Source of the DNA: Nocardioides sp. BGMRC 2183
Lineage (GTDB): Bacteria; Actinomycetota; Actinomycetes; Propionibacteriales; Nocardioidaceae
NCBI GenBank assembly: GCA_008123405.1
Contig: VSSA01000005.1
Span: 124,001-188,000 of the forward strand
Reading direction: 5' to 3'
DNA length: 64,000 nt
The notes below the pieces were generated by a model that made no database searches, was not told the DNA's origin, and saw only the letters and a list, made by a program, of their open reading frames with translations. Shown piece after piece: positions 34,534-44,000 of this stretch (its first letter is position 1; every line of letters begins with the position of its first letter). Both the position numbers and the translations under genes were made by a program.

Positions 34534-35436
34534 TCAGGTGCTGCCGAGCATCCGGAGCAGAGAGGGCGCGACGAGGAGCGCCATGAAGATGACGCCCAGC
34601 AGCGACCCGGGAAGTGTCATTCGTTCGCCGACGGCGTTGGCCTCGGCTACCTCGTCGGTGAGCATCGCGCTGCGCATGGCGCTGGCTCGGGCTCGGAGGC
34701 TGTTGTAGACACCGGCGCCCTCCTCGCCGGAGAGACGCATGATGTCGGCGAAGTCGTCGAGCTCGGGGAGGCCGAGTTCCTGTGCCAGTGCGCGGAGCGC
34801 GTCCCAGGGTGGAAGGCCGGACCAGCGTGACCGGGCGAGTTCCTCGGCCAGTCTGGTGAAGACCCAGGAGTCGCCGCTGGCAGCGGCCGCCTCCATCGCT
34901 TGGCGTGCGCCGGAGCCGTTGTTGCGCTCCAGCGCGACGAGTTCGATGTAGGCGCTGAGTGCGCGGCTGAACTCGACACGGGCGCGTCGGGCGTCGTCGA
35001 TCGCGTTGTAGTTGGGGACGAAGAACATCACCGCAGCGAGCCCGAGCGAGGCGAAGGCGGGTACGACGACGGGGAACCCCAGCCCGAGAAGGCCGAAGAA
35101 CCACGCCAGCAACGGCGGGATGAGGAGCCCCAGCGCGGCGAAGGTGAGCTTGTCGCCGTAGAAGCGGGCGAGCGGTATCCGGAGCAGGGCGAGCTCACGA
35201 TGAGGGGTGCGGGTCCATAGTCCCGGCGGCAGGACGCGCATGGCCCAGGTACCGAGGCGCTCCTTGCCGCGGACCCGGTCTCCCGCTGCAGGAGTAGGGG
35301 TAGCCCGAGCTGATCCGAGTCTGGCCAGTGCGTCGACCAGGTCGGGCTGCGCCGGGGCGAGGCGCAGCACGAGGAGCGCGACGCCGAGGCCTACGAGTCC
35401 GCCGGCGAGCAGCATGATCTGGAGGCCGGTGGTCAC
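34534..35436 (-). CDS. tadC: TadC-like type II/IV secretion F protein
   Basis: This 300-residue protein has an N-terminal helix, a pair of helices near 105-145 (LTFAALGLLIPPLLAWFFGL), a T2SSF helical domain (about 160-265) and a C-terminal helix. TadC pairs with TadB as the inner membrane platform for pilus extrusion. Its GTG overlaps the tadB stop. The DFADIMRLSGEEGAGV stretch matches the conserved core of the T2SSF fold. Confidence 0.87.
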   Translation of the reverse strand: MTTGLQIMLLAGGLVGLGVALLVLRLAPAQPDLVDALARLGSARATPTPAAGDRVRGKERLGTWAMRVLPPGLWTRTPHRELALLRIPLARFYGDKLTFAALGLLIPPLLAWFFGLLGLGFPVVVPAFASLGLAAVMFFVPNYNAIDDARRARVEFSRALSAYIELVALERNNGSGARQAMEAAAASGDSWVFTRLAEELARSRWSGLPPWDALRALAQELGLPELDDFADIMRLSGEEGAGVYNSLRARASAMRSAMLTDEVAEANAVGERMTLPGSLLGVIFMALLVAPSLLRMLGST

Positions 35437-36284
35437 GATGCCGCCTCGGTCGTGCGCAGGAATCGGGGGAGCGGGCGTCCGCCGGCCATCCGGCGCATCC
35501 AGACCAGCGTGGCGACGTACATGGCCAGCAGCACGAGCAGGACCACCTGCCCGAGGGGCTCGCGATAGGGGTCGACGTAGGACCCGGACAGTGCGAGCAC
35601 GACCAGGACTGATGCGCTGATCAGGGTGACCCACCGGGCGGTCGCGCGGGGCTTGGCCCAGTCCGCCTCGATCTGACGCCGCGCCCGCACGTCGGCAGAG
35701 ACAGACTCGGCGAGCCCTTCCAGCACACTGGACAGGCCTGACCCGCGGCGGCGGGCGCCGAGGATCAGATTCGCGGCGATCAGGTCACCGGTCGCGTCGT
35801 CCAGGTCGTCGGCGAACGCGCGTAGGGCATCCTCGGTCGACCAGCGCGCACGCAGTCGTGCCACCAGGGTCCGTACCTCGGGTGCGATGGGCGTCGGGCA
35901 GGACCGCAGGGTGGCGATGAGTGCCTGCTCCAGACCCACGCCGACGGTGAGGACTCCCGAAAGGGCGCGGGTCCATTCCTCCATCGCCTCGAGTCGCTCG
36001 ATCCGGGCGCCTCCGCTGGGCGGTGCGAGGAGGGCGGGTATCCCGACGGCGGCGACGGGCCCGGCCACGACGGCGAGGGGGATGCCGGTGATCATCCACG
36101 CCAAGAGTCCACCGACGAGGCCTCCGATAAGCATCAGCCGGGTACGGCGTGACAGCCGCCGCAGGTGCGACGTCGCGCGGACCGGTGCGCCGTCGTCGAC
36201 CGGCCGACGGCGTAGACCGACCACCAGTCCGAGCACTCCGGCGACGAGGAGTGCTCCAGCGAGTGCCGGGACCAGCGCGATCAT
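35433..36284 (-). CDS. tadB: TadB-like type II/IV secretion F protein
   Basis: This 283-residue protein has an N-terminal helix, two central helices (about 51-90), a T2SSF domain with LSGVLTVGVGLEQALIATLR and LILGARRRGSGLSSVLEGLAE, and two C-terminal helices. It overlaps the CpaF gene (ATGA) and tadC (GTGA). It is the inner membrane partner of the CpaF/TadA motor. Confidence 0.87.
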   Translation of the reverse strand: MIALVPALAGALLVAGVLGLVVGLRRRPVDDGAPVRATSHLRRLSRRTRLMLIGGLVGGLLAWMITGIPLAVVAGPVAAVGIPALLAPPSGGARIERLEAMEEWTRALSGVLTVGVGLEQALIATLRSCPTPIAPEVRTLVARLRARWSTEDALRAFADDLDDATGDLIAANLILGARRRGSGLSSVLEGLAESVSADVRARRQIEADWAKPRATARWVTLISASVLVVLALSGSYVDPYREPLGQVVLLVLLAMYVATLVWMRRMAGGRPLPRFLRTTEAAS

Positions 36285-37765
36285 GACGCTGTCTCCTGGC
36301 CTGCCAGGTAGCCGGCGAGGTCGAAGCCGTGACGGGCCAGTTGGCGGTAGGAGTCGGGGAGTACGCCCGGTGTCGCTGGGCCGGCGTCGGAGCTGCGGAA
36401 CACGTGGGTGGTGGCGAACCCGGTCTCCAGTTCGCCGGGCTCGAGGGCGACGATCTCCGCGACCCGACGGTGTCGTTGCGACTCGCTGTCGCCTCGGGTC
36501 GTGCTCATCTCGAGGTGGACGATGAGGTCGACCGTGGCGGCCAGCTTTCCGGTGGCGAGGCCGTGGGTGACGTGCGGTCCGGCCTCCATCGCGCAGGTGA
36601 CCAGCTTGCGGACCGCGGCGACGGCGTCGGAGGCGTGGGTGGTGGAGATGGACCCGGTGCCGGACTCCATCGCCTTGATCATTGCCCAGATCTCCTTGCC
36701 GCGGACCTCGCCGACGATCTGGCGCGAGAGGTTGAACCGGAAGGAGTCGACCAGGGCCTCGTCGAGGGTGAACTCGCCGGCCTGGCGCCCGTCCGGCCCG
36801 CGTTCCCCGGTGCCGGGGCGGGCCTCCCAGGCGTGGACGATCTCGTGGAGCCCGAGCTGGTCGAGGTGCAGCTCGTACTCGGTCTCGAAGGTTCCGAGTG
36901 CCTCGTTGCGATCGATCTCGGCGCACAACGCCCGCACCAGGGTCGTCTTCCCGGCTCCCTGACTGCCGGACACGACGATGGAGCGTCGGGCGCGCACGGC
37001 CGCCCGCAGGAACGACGCCGCGACCGGAGTGAGCAGGTCGCGGCGCACGAGGTCGGCCAGGCTCACCTGCATCAGCCGGTGCCGACGGATGACGACGGAG
37101 GGACGCGGTGTCACCCAGGCCGCGGCGGCGAGGCGGGCACCGCCGTCAAGCCGGAGATGGAGGCGGGGCTGGGATTCGGCGAAGCCGCGTGCGTTCACCT
37201 CGCTGCGAGAAGCGAGGAAGATCAGGAAGTCGATCAGCTCCTCGTCCGACTCCGCGACTGGCGGGCCTGGGATGACCGATCCGTCGACCAGTTCGAGGCG
37301 CACCTTGTCGTGGCCGGCGATGATGATGTTCTCGACCCGGTCGTCATCGACCAGTGGCTGCAGCCGGCCCAGACGGAACAGCGCATCGAAGACCGCACGC
37401 GCCAGCGCCTGCTGCCGACTCGCCGGCCAGGTGCCGTGACCGTCGTTGACCGACTCGGCCATCGCCGTCTCCACCAAATCCAGCACGATCGAGCGGCCGA
37501 GCTCCTGCTGAGCGGTCCGATCGAGTCGAGTGTGGTCAGCAGCGACGGCCTGACTGAGCATCTCCGACGCCTGAGCCCGCAGCGCCGCGACCAACGTCCA
37601 ATCCACTGCCTCATCGGCCGCTGCTCCTCGTTCCGGGCTGTCAGGTGAGGGGGATGCCGTCGGTCCCGGTGGCTGGTGGTCCCTGGCGAACAGCGGCAGC
37701 TGTCGCAGGTCGGTCGGTTCGCCCCACTTCTGGCTGTCCACCCATGCCGCGCGCTCGAGCGTCAT
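36281..37765 (-). CDS. CpaF/TadA-type secretion ATPase
   Basis: This 494-residue ATPase has the N-terminal helical domain (90-170), then a RecA-like motor with Walker A GSQGAGKTT (267-275), a Walker B-type IVGEVRGKEIW near 350, and the His box SISTTHASD near 373. It should power extension and perhaps retraction of a Flp-type pilus. The ATG overlaps the TadZ-like stop by 4. The start at 37765 keeps the family N-terminus; the longer frame to 38224 is shadow. The same motor type is distinct from the T4SS VirB11 ATPase, which is otherwise absent in this element. Confidence 0.9.
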   Translation of the reverse strand: MTLERAAWVDSQKWGEPTDLRQLPLFARDHQPPGPTASPSPDSPERGAAADEAVDWTLVAALRAQASEMLSQAVAADHTRLDRTAQQELGRSIVLDLVETAMAESVNDGHGTWPASRQQALARAVFDALFRLGRLQPLVDDDRVENIIIAGHDKVRLELVDGSVIPGPPVAESDEELIDFLIFLASRSEVNARGFAESQPRLHLRLDGGARLAAAAWVTPRPSVVIRRHRLMQVSLADLVRRDLLTPVAASFLRAAVRARRSIVVSGSQGAGKTTLVRALCAEIDRNEALGTFETEYELHLDQLGLHEIVHAWEARPGTGERGPDGRQAGEFTLDEALVDSFRFNLSRQIVGEVRGKEIWAMIKAMESGTGSISTTHASDAVAAVRKLVTCAMEAGPHVTHGLATGKLAATVDLIVHLEMSTTRGDSESQRHRRVAEIVALEPGELETGFATTHVFRSSDAGPATPGVLPDSYRQLARHGFDLAGYLAGQETAS

Positions 37766-38532
37766 CGGCTCGGCTCCGCGGTCAACGCGAGCCTGTGGCG
37801 CTCCACCTGAGCGCGCAATCCGGCAATCGTGGCTTGCAGCGACCGCAGCAGCGGGCCGGTGTCGAACCCCCGCGCCGGTGGCGGGACGCCTCGCGAGAAC
37901 ACCGCCGCGTGCTCGGGAGCGTCCGCGACGGTCGCGATGACGGGGAACTCCAGGGCTCGCGTCACCTCCGGCGTCCGGTAGGGCTCGCCCTCGCCGACCA
38001 GGATCACCGCCGGGTTCGACCACGCCCGGTCGCGCCGTACGGCGTCGACGTGGGTGCGTGCGGCAGCGAGCGCCGGAAGCGTCGTACGCGTCAGAAGTGC
38101 GGTGACGTCCGCGCGTGCCAGCAGGGGAGCGGGAGATCCGACCAGGCCGAGCCGACCGGCGTCGACGATCACGTCCTGGCCCTGCTCGTCGAACTCCGTC
38201 AGAGCGTCGGCGAGCGGTTCCCACAGATCGCGCAGGGCGAGTGCCTGGGAGTGCGAGCGAGGTCCGGCGACCAGACTCACCGACGTGTCAGGAAGAGGCA
38301 TGACCACCTCGCGCAGCGCGTCCCGCGGCTCGGCGGGAGACAGGGCGACGTCGATCAGTCCGCCGGGCGGGTCGAGGGTACCGCGCAGATAGCCGGCCAG
38401 GATTCCGGCGCCTCCGGTCGGGTCGGCGTCGACCAGGACGACGGGTCGCGGCCACAGCAGCGCGAGACCGACGGCGGTCGTCGTGACGCCAGGGGAGGCG
38501 GATGCGGAGGTGAGTGCGACGACGGCCATCAC
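37762..38532 (-). CDS. TadZ/CpaE-like P-loop protein with degenerate Walker A
   Basis: This 256-residue protein has the ParA/MinD fold with SASASPGVTTTAVGLALLW at the P-loop position. The deviant lysine and the P-loop lysine are both missing. VVLVDADPTGGAG gives the Walker A' aspartate. TadZ proteins place pilus machines at the pole and often have altered P-loops. It overlaps the SAF gene (ATGA). An alternative is a partition ParA, which the missing lysines make unlikely. Confidence 0.75.
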   Translation of the reverse strand: MMAVVALTSASASPGVTTTAVGLALLWPRPVVLVDADPTGGAGILAGYLRGTLDPPGGLIDVALSPAEPRDALREVVMPLPDTSVSLVAGPRSHSQALALRDLWEPLADALTEFDEQGQDVIVDAGRLGLVGSPAPLLARADVTALLTRTTLPALAAARTHVDAVRRDRAWSNPAVILVGEGEPYRTPEVTRALEFPVIATVADAPEHAAVFSRGVPPPARGFDTGPLLRSLQATIAGLRAQVERHRLALTAEPSR

Positions 38533-39203
38533 TCGGCTCCCGAGTCGAGCACCAGCGCGACGTTGCCGGTCGCCACCCGTGCCGCCAGCACCGCGGCCTC
38601 GGCGTGCGGGACGAGGAGGTCGACGACCAGAGATCCGGTGAGGTCATCGATGTGGGTTCCGACGACGTCGGCCTCGCTGGTCAACGGTGTCCCGGACGGC
38701 GCCGCCTCGCCGCCCGCCGGAGTGACGACGATCCGGACCCGGTCGCCGCTCTGCAGCGCCACTCCTGGGACCTGCGCCGCGGTGAGAGCGACCCCGACGA
38801 CCGACATGCCTTGGGTGGGGAGCACGTCGGAGGTGGTCGAGCTCGATGTCAGTAGGCTGCCGGCGGCGATGTCGAGGGCGGCGCGCTGGCCGACGACTTC
38901 GTCGAGGGCCGTGGCGGCGACGGGGGACAGCGCTGGGTCGGCGTTGACCCGTACGCGCTGGAGATCGTCGGCGGTGATGACGGCACCGCGCGGGATCGTC
39001 TCCCGCGCCGCGAGGACCTCGTGGGTGTTCGTGGTCGCCGTCCAGGCCCACGCTCCCAGCAGCCCGCCAAGACAGATCGAGAGGATGGCGGCGACCACCA
39101 GCGCCGGTCGTCGTCTCAACTTGGGTGGCGGCGAGAGAGGCCGGGCGGCGGGGTTCGACTCCTGGTCGGTGGCCCTGTCGTCTCGCGTGGGTGTGTACGT
39201 CAT
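38529..39203 (-). CDS. CpaB-like SAF domain protein
   Basis: This 224-residue protein has one membrane helix (about 33-52) and a SAF domain (about 60-125; ETIPRGAVITADDLQ, RAALDIAAGSLL), then a beta-rich tail. In tad loci CpaB/RcpC carries SAF and works with the secretin; monoderms keep the SAF protein as part of the assembly. It starts 28 bases after the secreted protein gene. Family assignment is good, exact role less so. Confidence 0.8.
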   Translation of the reverse strand: MTYTPTRDDRATDQESNPAARPLSPPPKLRRRPALVVAAILSICLGGLLGAWAWTATTNTHEVLAARETIPRGAVITADDLQRVRVNADPALSPVAATALDEVVGQRAALDIAAGSLLTSSSTTSDVLPTQGMSVVGVALTAAQVPGVALQSGDRVRIVVTPAGGEAAPSGTPLTSEADVVGTHIDDLTGSLVVDLLVPHAEAAVLAARVATGNVALVLDSGAE

Positions 39204-39231
39204 GTCTGCCGCTCTCACGCCGTGATGCCCG

Positions 39232-40188
39232 CTATCCGCCGAGCACCTGCGCCTCCCCGACGGCGATCTCGACCGAACGGACCAGTCCGTCGAGCCGGAT
39301 CGTGCCGGTCTGCCCGGCCCCGGACCAGGTGACCACCCAGTCCGAGGTCGCTGTGACGGTGTAGGTACCGCCTTGGTTGTGTGCGCTCGAGAGCGCATAG
39401 CTGTGCCCGCAGTCCGGCGACTGCTGCCCGCCGAACCTCGGTTCGTACGGCGTTCCAGCCGTTCGGCACACGACGCTGGTGCCGTCGCCCATGGTCCAGG
39501 TGACCTGCTCGACCCGCGCCGTCGCTGTGATGGTGATGCCGCCCGCGCTGGCGGAGGCCGTGCTGGGCCCGAAGGTCTGCTGGTCGGGATCGTCCGCCCA
39601 CATCCAGACCGGCATCCCGACGATTCCGACACTGTCCGGTCCAGGCTCGGGCGCGATCCCGATGTCGATCGCCTCGAGCTGCATCGAATCGATCGCCAAC
39701 AGCGCCACCTCCCGAGGCGACGGCCCCGTCCCGGCGCCCGGCGGAGCGTCCTGGGCCCAGAACCAGACGAGGATGCCCGTCTGCGGCTGATAGCACTGGT
39801 AGACGGCGCCCTCGCCAGGTTCGTGTCCTTGCCATGCAGGGTCGCCGGCGGGTGGCTGTGGCTTGGCCAGTTGGACGTAGCAGTTGTAGGTGTTGGACCA
39901 GTACCCCGTGCTCGACGTGCACGGCACCGGACCGGCCGGTGGCCCGGCAACTCCCTGCTTCTTAGGGTCCCAATAGCAGGACGCGCCAGAGCCGGTGTCG
40001 TCCGGAAGGTCGCCACCCACCGGCTCGTCACCACCGCCCGGGGTCGGAACGTCCACCCACACGAGGCACTTGCCTGTCTGGGGGTCGGTGACTTGACATT
40101 CTGTGTCACTGCGAGCTGAGGGCGCCACAGCGACGAGGCTGAGTCCGATCGTGGTGAAGCCGACGAGTGCGGTCAGGAGAGCTCGCAC
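39232..40188 (-). CDS. Secreted Cys/Trp-rich protein with beta-sandwich region
   Basis: This 318-residue protein has a signal peptide (cleavage near SARS-D at about residue 28). The mature protein has several Cys pairs in its first 120 residues, Trp/Gly/Pro-rich loops, then a PKD-like segment (VTWTMGDGTS, YTVTATSDWVVTWSGAG). The GTG at 40188 has GGAGAAG upstream and overlaps the lipoprotein stop by 16 bases. An adhesin or pilus-associated surface protein is plausible; no named family is recognised with confidence. Confidence 0.75.
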   Translation of the reverse strand: MRALLTALVGFTTIGLSLVAVAPSARSDTECQVTDPQTGKCLVWVDVPTPGGGDEPVGGDLPDDTGSGASCYWDPKKQGVAGPPAGPVPCTSSTGYWSNTYNCYVQLAKPQPPAGDPAWQGHEPGEGAVYQCYQPQTGILVWFWAQDAPPGAGTGPSPREVALLAIDSMQLEAIDIGIAPEPGPDSVGIVGMPVWMWADDPDQQTFGPSTASASAGGITITATARVEQVTWTMGDGTSVVCRTAGTPYEPRFGGQQSPDCGHSYALSSAHNQGGTYTVTATSDWVVTWSGAGQTGTIRLDGLVRSVEIAVGEAQVLGG

Positions 40189-40799
40189 GGCGTCTTCTCC
40201 AGATCGCGGCTCGTAGCGACGCGCCAGCCACCCTCAGGGTCCTTATCCCAGTGGTAGTTGGCCACCGTGTACCGAATCCACCCGGCGTCGGGCCTATCCG
40301 GGCTGACGACGGACTTGCCAGACCGATCGACGATGTCGACATCGCGCACGTCCCAGCACACGTCGACGAGAACGGTCGGGACCTTCCCTGCATCCGGATC
40401 GGAGTTGTCGAGGTTGACGGACTCGACCTTCAGATCTGCGATCGCGGTGTCGCCCTCTTGGGTCTGGCCCTGCGCCCGTTCGTTCTCGAGGAGACGCTTC
40501 TGGGCGCTCAGCTCAACGCTGGTTGCCACGGCGTCGAGCTCCGAAAGCGGCACTTCGGGGTCTTGGCGAAGTTCGTCACGTAGTGCGTAGTAGTCCCGAA
40601 TCAGTGCCTCGGACTGTGCGGAGGCGCCTTCCGTCGGGCTGGTCGGCCGCGTGGTACTTGCGCTCGCTGTCGCCGTCGGCGAGACCTCGGCAGTGGGCTC
40701 TGCGGCATCGGGCGACTCCCCGTTGTTGGCGCAACCGGCTCCTGCGGCCAGCAGGAGTGCTGCAGTCGCCGAGATCAGAAATCGTCGTGCGCTCGTCAT
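40173..40799 (-). CDS. Lipoprotein of the pilus operon
   Basis: This 208-residue protein has a lipobox AAGAGC with Cys23, a Ser/Thr/Pro-rich spacer and a domain with ALIRDYYALRDEL, then DVDIVDRSGKSVV and a C-terminal YTVANYHWDKDPEGGWRV region that resembles the NTF2-like ends of actinobacterial lipoproteins. It is first in the leftward pilus operon. Frame extension to 42119 is antisense shadow of the relaxase gene. Confidence 0.8.
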   Translation of the reverse strand: MTSARRFLISATAALLLAAGAGCANNGESPDAAEPTAEVSPTATASASTTRPTSPTEGASAQSEALIRDYYALRDELRQDPEVPLSELDAVATSVELSAQKRLLENERAQGQTQEGDTAIADLKVESVNLDNSDPDAGKVPTVLVDVCWDVRDVDIVDRSGKSVVSPDRPDAGWIRYTVANYHWDKDPEGGWRVATSRDLEKTPCELS

Positions 40800-41099
40800 G
40801 CCCGAGTCTTCCGTCGCCAGCCGGGGCGGCCGGGTCAGGATGCGAACGACGGTCGAGAACAGCTCCCGAGCGCCGCACCTGCCTATTGAGTCACCGAATC
40901 CAAACTTCCGCAACGCCTTCTCCACAACCACGTCGCCTCCACCGTCCTTCCATCCACCCAGGTACGCCGACATCTCCAGTGCCCGATGAATCCGCCCTGC
41001 TCTCCTCGCTCTACTCCCACTCGTCCGCCACACGCTGTGCAGATCGAGGTGGACTGTGGAGGAGTCGGCGTACCTGAGGGTTGTGGAACGGATTCGGTC
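40800..41099. promoter_or_regulatory. Divergent promoter / candidate oriT between lipoprotein and relaxase genes
   Basis: These 300 bases hold no gene. A perfect 13-bp inverted repeat, CAGGTACGCCGAC (40959-40971) and GTCGGCGTACCTG (41064-41076), spans 118 bases; after the first arm and before the second, similar bases continue (ATCTCCA versus TGGAGGA reversed). The second arm ends 23 bases before the relaxase start. oriT commonly lies next to the relaxase gene and contains inverted repeats bound by the relaxosome. An operator pair for divergent control is the alternative. Confidence 0.55.
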
Positions 41100-44000
41100 G
41101 TGACGGTGTCGATGCGCAGGATGTCCGCGGGCAGTGGCTATCGGTACCTGTTGCGCAGCGTTGCCGCGGGCGACGGCAACCGTGCCTTGTCGACGTCGTT
41201 GACGCGCTACTACGCCGAGGCGGGTACGCCGCCGGGACGGTGGATGGGCTCCGGACTGGCCGCGTTCGGGGACGGGCGCCTCGTGGCCGGGATGACGGTG
41301 ACCGAGGATCAGCTCGCCCTGTTGATCGGGATGGGCCGCGACCCCCTTACCGGCGACCAGCTCGGCCGCGCGTTCCCGACGTATGCGCGGTTGGCCGACC
41401 GGATCGGCGAGCGCGTCGCTGCCCTGGACCCGGAGGTGGCTGCCCAGGACTGTGCTGCTGAGACTGCGCGGATCGAGGCGGAGGAGACGGTGGCGGGGAT
41501 GCGGCACGCGGTCGCGGGGTTCGACCTGACTTTCAGCGTCCCCAAGTCCGTGTCGGTGCTGTGGGGCGTGGCCGACGCAGAGGCGCAGGAGAAGATCGTC
41601 GCCGCGCACCACGCGGCCGTTGCCGATGTGCTGGATCTCTTCGAGCGGGAGGTCGCCGCCACCCGAGCAGGGATCTCGGACCGCGACGGCGCCGTTGCCC
41701 AGGTCGGGGTCGCCGGGGTCGCAGCGGTGGCGTACGACCATTTCGACTCCCGTGCCGGCGACCCGCAGCTCCACACCCATGTCGTGGTGTCGAACAAGGT
41801 CCTGACTCAGATGGACGGCCGTTGGCGCAGCTTGGATGGCCGCCCGGTCTTCGCGTCGCGGACCGGGCTGTCGGAGCACTACAACGCCTTGCTCGCCGAC
41901 CGCCTCACTCGGGAGGTCGGCGTCGAGTGGGAACAGCGGCAGCGGGGCGCGGAGCGGAACCCGCGGTGGGAGATCGCCGGGGTCGGTGATGACCTGATCG
42001 GTGAGTTCTCGAGCCGTACCCGCGAGATCGAGGTGAAGAAGGACGAACTGATCGCCACCTACGCCGAACGCCACGGCCGCCAGCCATCGGCGAAGGTCAT
42101 CGTCGAACTCCGCGCCCAAGCCACCCTCGCCACCCGGCCACCCAAGCAGATCCGCTCACTCGTCGATCTGACCGAGGAGTGGCGCCGCCGCACCACCAAG
42201 CTGGTCGGCGGTGACGCCACCACCTGGGCCACGAGGTTGCTGGGGACCAGCCGGTTGCCATTGTTGGTCGACGACCTACCGCTGGCGGCCGTCGAGGCGC
42301 TCGCGGCGGATGTCGTCGCTGCGGTGGGTGTGAAGCGGTCGGTGTGGAGCCACTGGAACCTCATGGCCGAAGCGTCGAAGCAGACCATGGACCTGCGTTT
42401 CGCCACCACCGCCGATCGCGAAACCGTGATCGGGTTGATTGTCGACGCCGCCGAGACGGCGTCGGTGCGGTTGACCCCACCCGAGCTCGCGTTGAGCCCG
42501 GCTCGGTTCCGGCGCCCGGACGGGACCAGCGTGTTCCGACCCAGACACTCGATCAAGTACTCGTCGGCCGCGATCATTGAGGCTGAGGAACGCTTGCTCG
42601 CCCGCTCCGAGAACGACCGTGGCCCGACCGTGCGACCGGCTCTCACAGCCCGGGTCGTGACGCACGCCCACGGTGCGCTGAGTACGCAGCAGCGGACCGC
42701 GCTGGAGAGCATCACCACCTCCGGCCGGGTCGTCGACCTGCTGGTCGGACCGGCCGGGGCGGGGAAGACGACCGCGATGCGTGCCCTGCGCGCGGCGTGG
42801 ATCGCCGAGCACGGCCAGGGCAGCGTCATTGGGCTCGCGCCGTCGGCCGCCGCCGCCCAGGCACTGGCCGACGACCTGGGTGTCGCGTGTGACAACACCG
42901 CCAAGTGGCTGGTCGAGTACGACCTCGACCACACCAACATCAGGTCAGGGCAGTTGGTGATCGTGGATGAGGCGACTCTGGCCGGCACGACCATGCTGGA
43001 TCGGATCACCGGCATCGCCGAACAGGCTGGCGCCAAGGTGCTCCTGGTCGGGGACCCGCACCAACTCCAGTCCGTCGAAGCCGGCGGCGCCTTCTCCCTG
43101 CTGGTCGACCGCCGCACGGATGCACCCGAGCTCACTGAGATCCACCGCTTCACCCACCCGTGGGAGAAACATGCCTCCCTCGCCCTGCGCCGTGGGGAGG
43201 TCGAGATCATCTCCACCTACGCCCGCCAGCACCGGATCAGAGAGGGAATGACCGACGAGATGCTCGACCAGGCCTACGACGCCTGGCGCACCGACACCCA
43301 AGCCGGACAGGCGAGCATCCTCGTCACCGAGTCCTCGGCCGCGGTTCGTGCGCTCAACGAACGTGCACGAGCCGAACGACTCCTCATCGAAGGCGCGGTC
43401 GACGGACAGGAGCTCGACCTCGGCGACGGCGCCCGGGCGTCGGTCGGTGATGTCGTCATCGCCCGCCGCAACAACCGCACCCTCCGCACCACCGGCGGGG
43501 GATGGGTGAAGAACGGCGACCGCTGGCGAATCACCGACATCCGCCGCGACGGCGCCGTAGTGGTCAACCGAATCGACCCCCACGGACAAGGCGGACAGGG
43601 TGGACGCGGGACGGCCGTGCTGCCGCGCGACTACGTGGTCGCGCACCTCGACCTCGGCTACGCCGTCACCGCCCACCGGGCCCAGGGTGTCACCGTCGAC
43701 ACCTCCCACGTCGTCGTCACACCGTCCACGACCCGGGAGAACCTCTACGTCTCGATGACTCGCGGCCGCGAGTCCAACATCGCCTACGTCGCCCTCGACC
43801 AACCCGACGACAGCCACACCACCCCCGAACCCGACGACGTCACCGCAAGAACAGTCCTCTTCGGAGTCCTCCGGCACAGCGGCGCCAGCCTCGGAGCGCT
43901 CCAGACGACGGAGGCCGAGTACGAGCTGTACGGCGGGATCGACCGCCTCGCCGCCGAACTCGAAACCATCGCTGCAGATGCCCAACACGACCGCTTCGTC

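Noticed and set aside
37762-38532. Partition protein ParA
   Set aside because: The P-loop lacks both lysines and the gene is inside a tad operon next to CpaF; TadZ-like is the better call.
40986-41099. Upstream extension of the relaxase from an ATG at 40986
   Set aside because: The added 38 residues are not relaxase-like and would cover the inverted repeat; GTG 41100 gives the family N-terminus.
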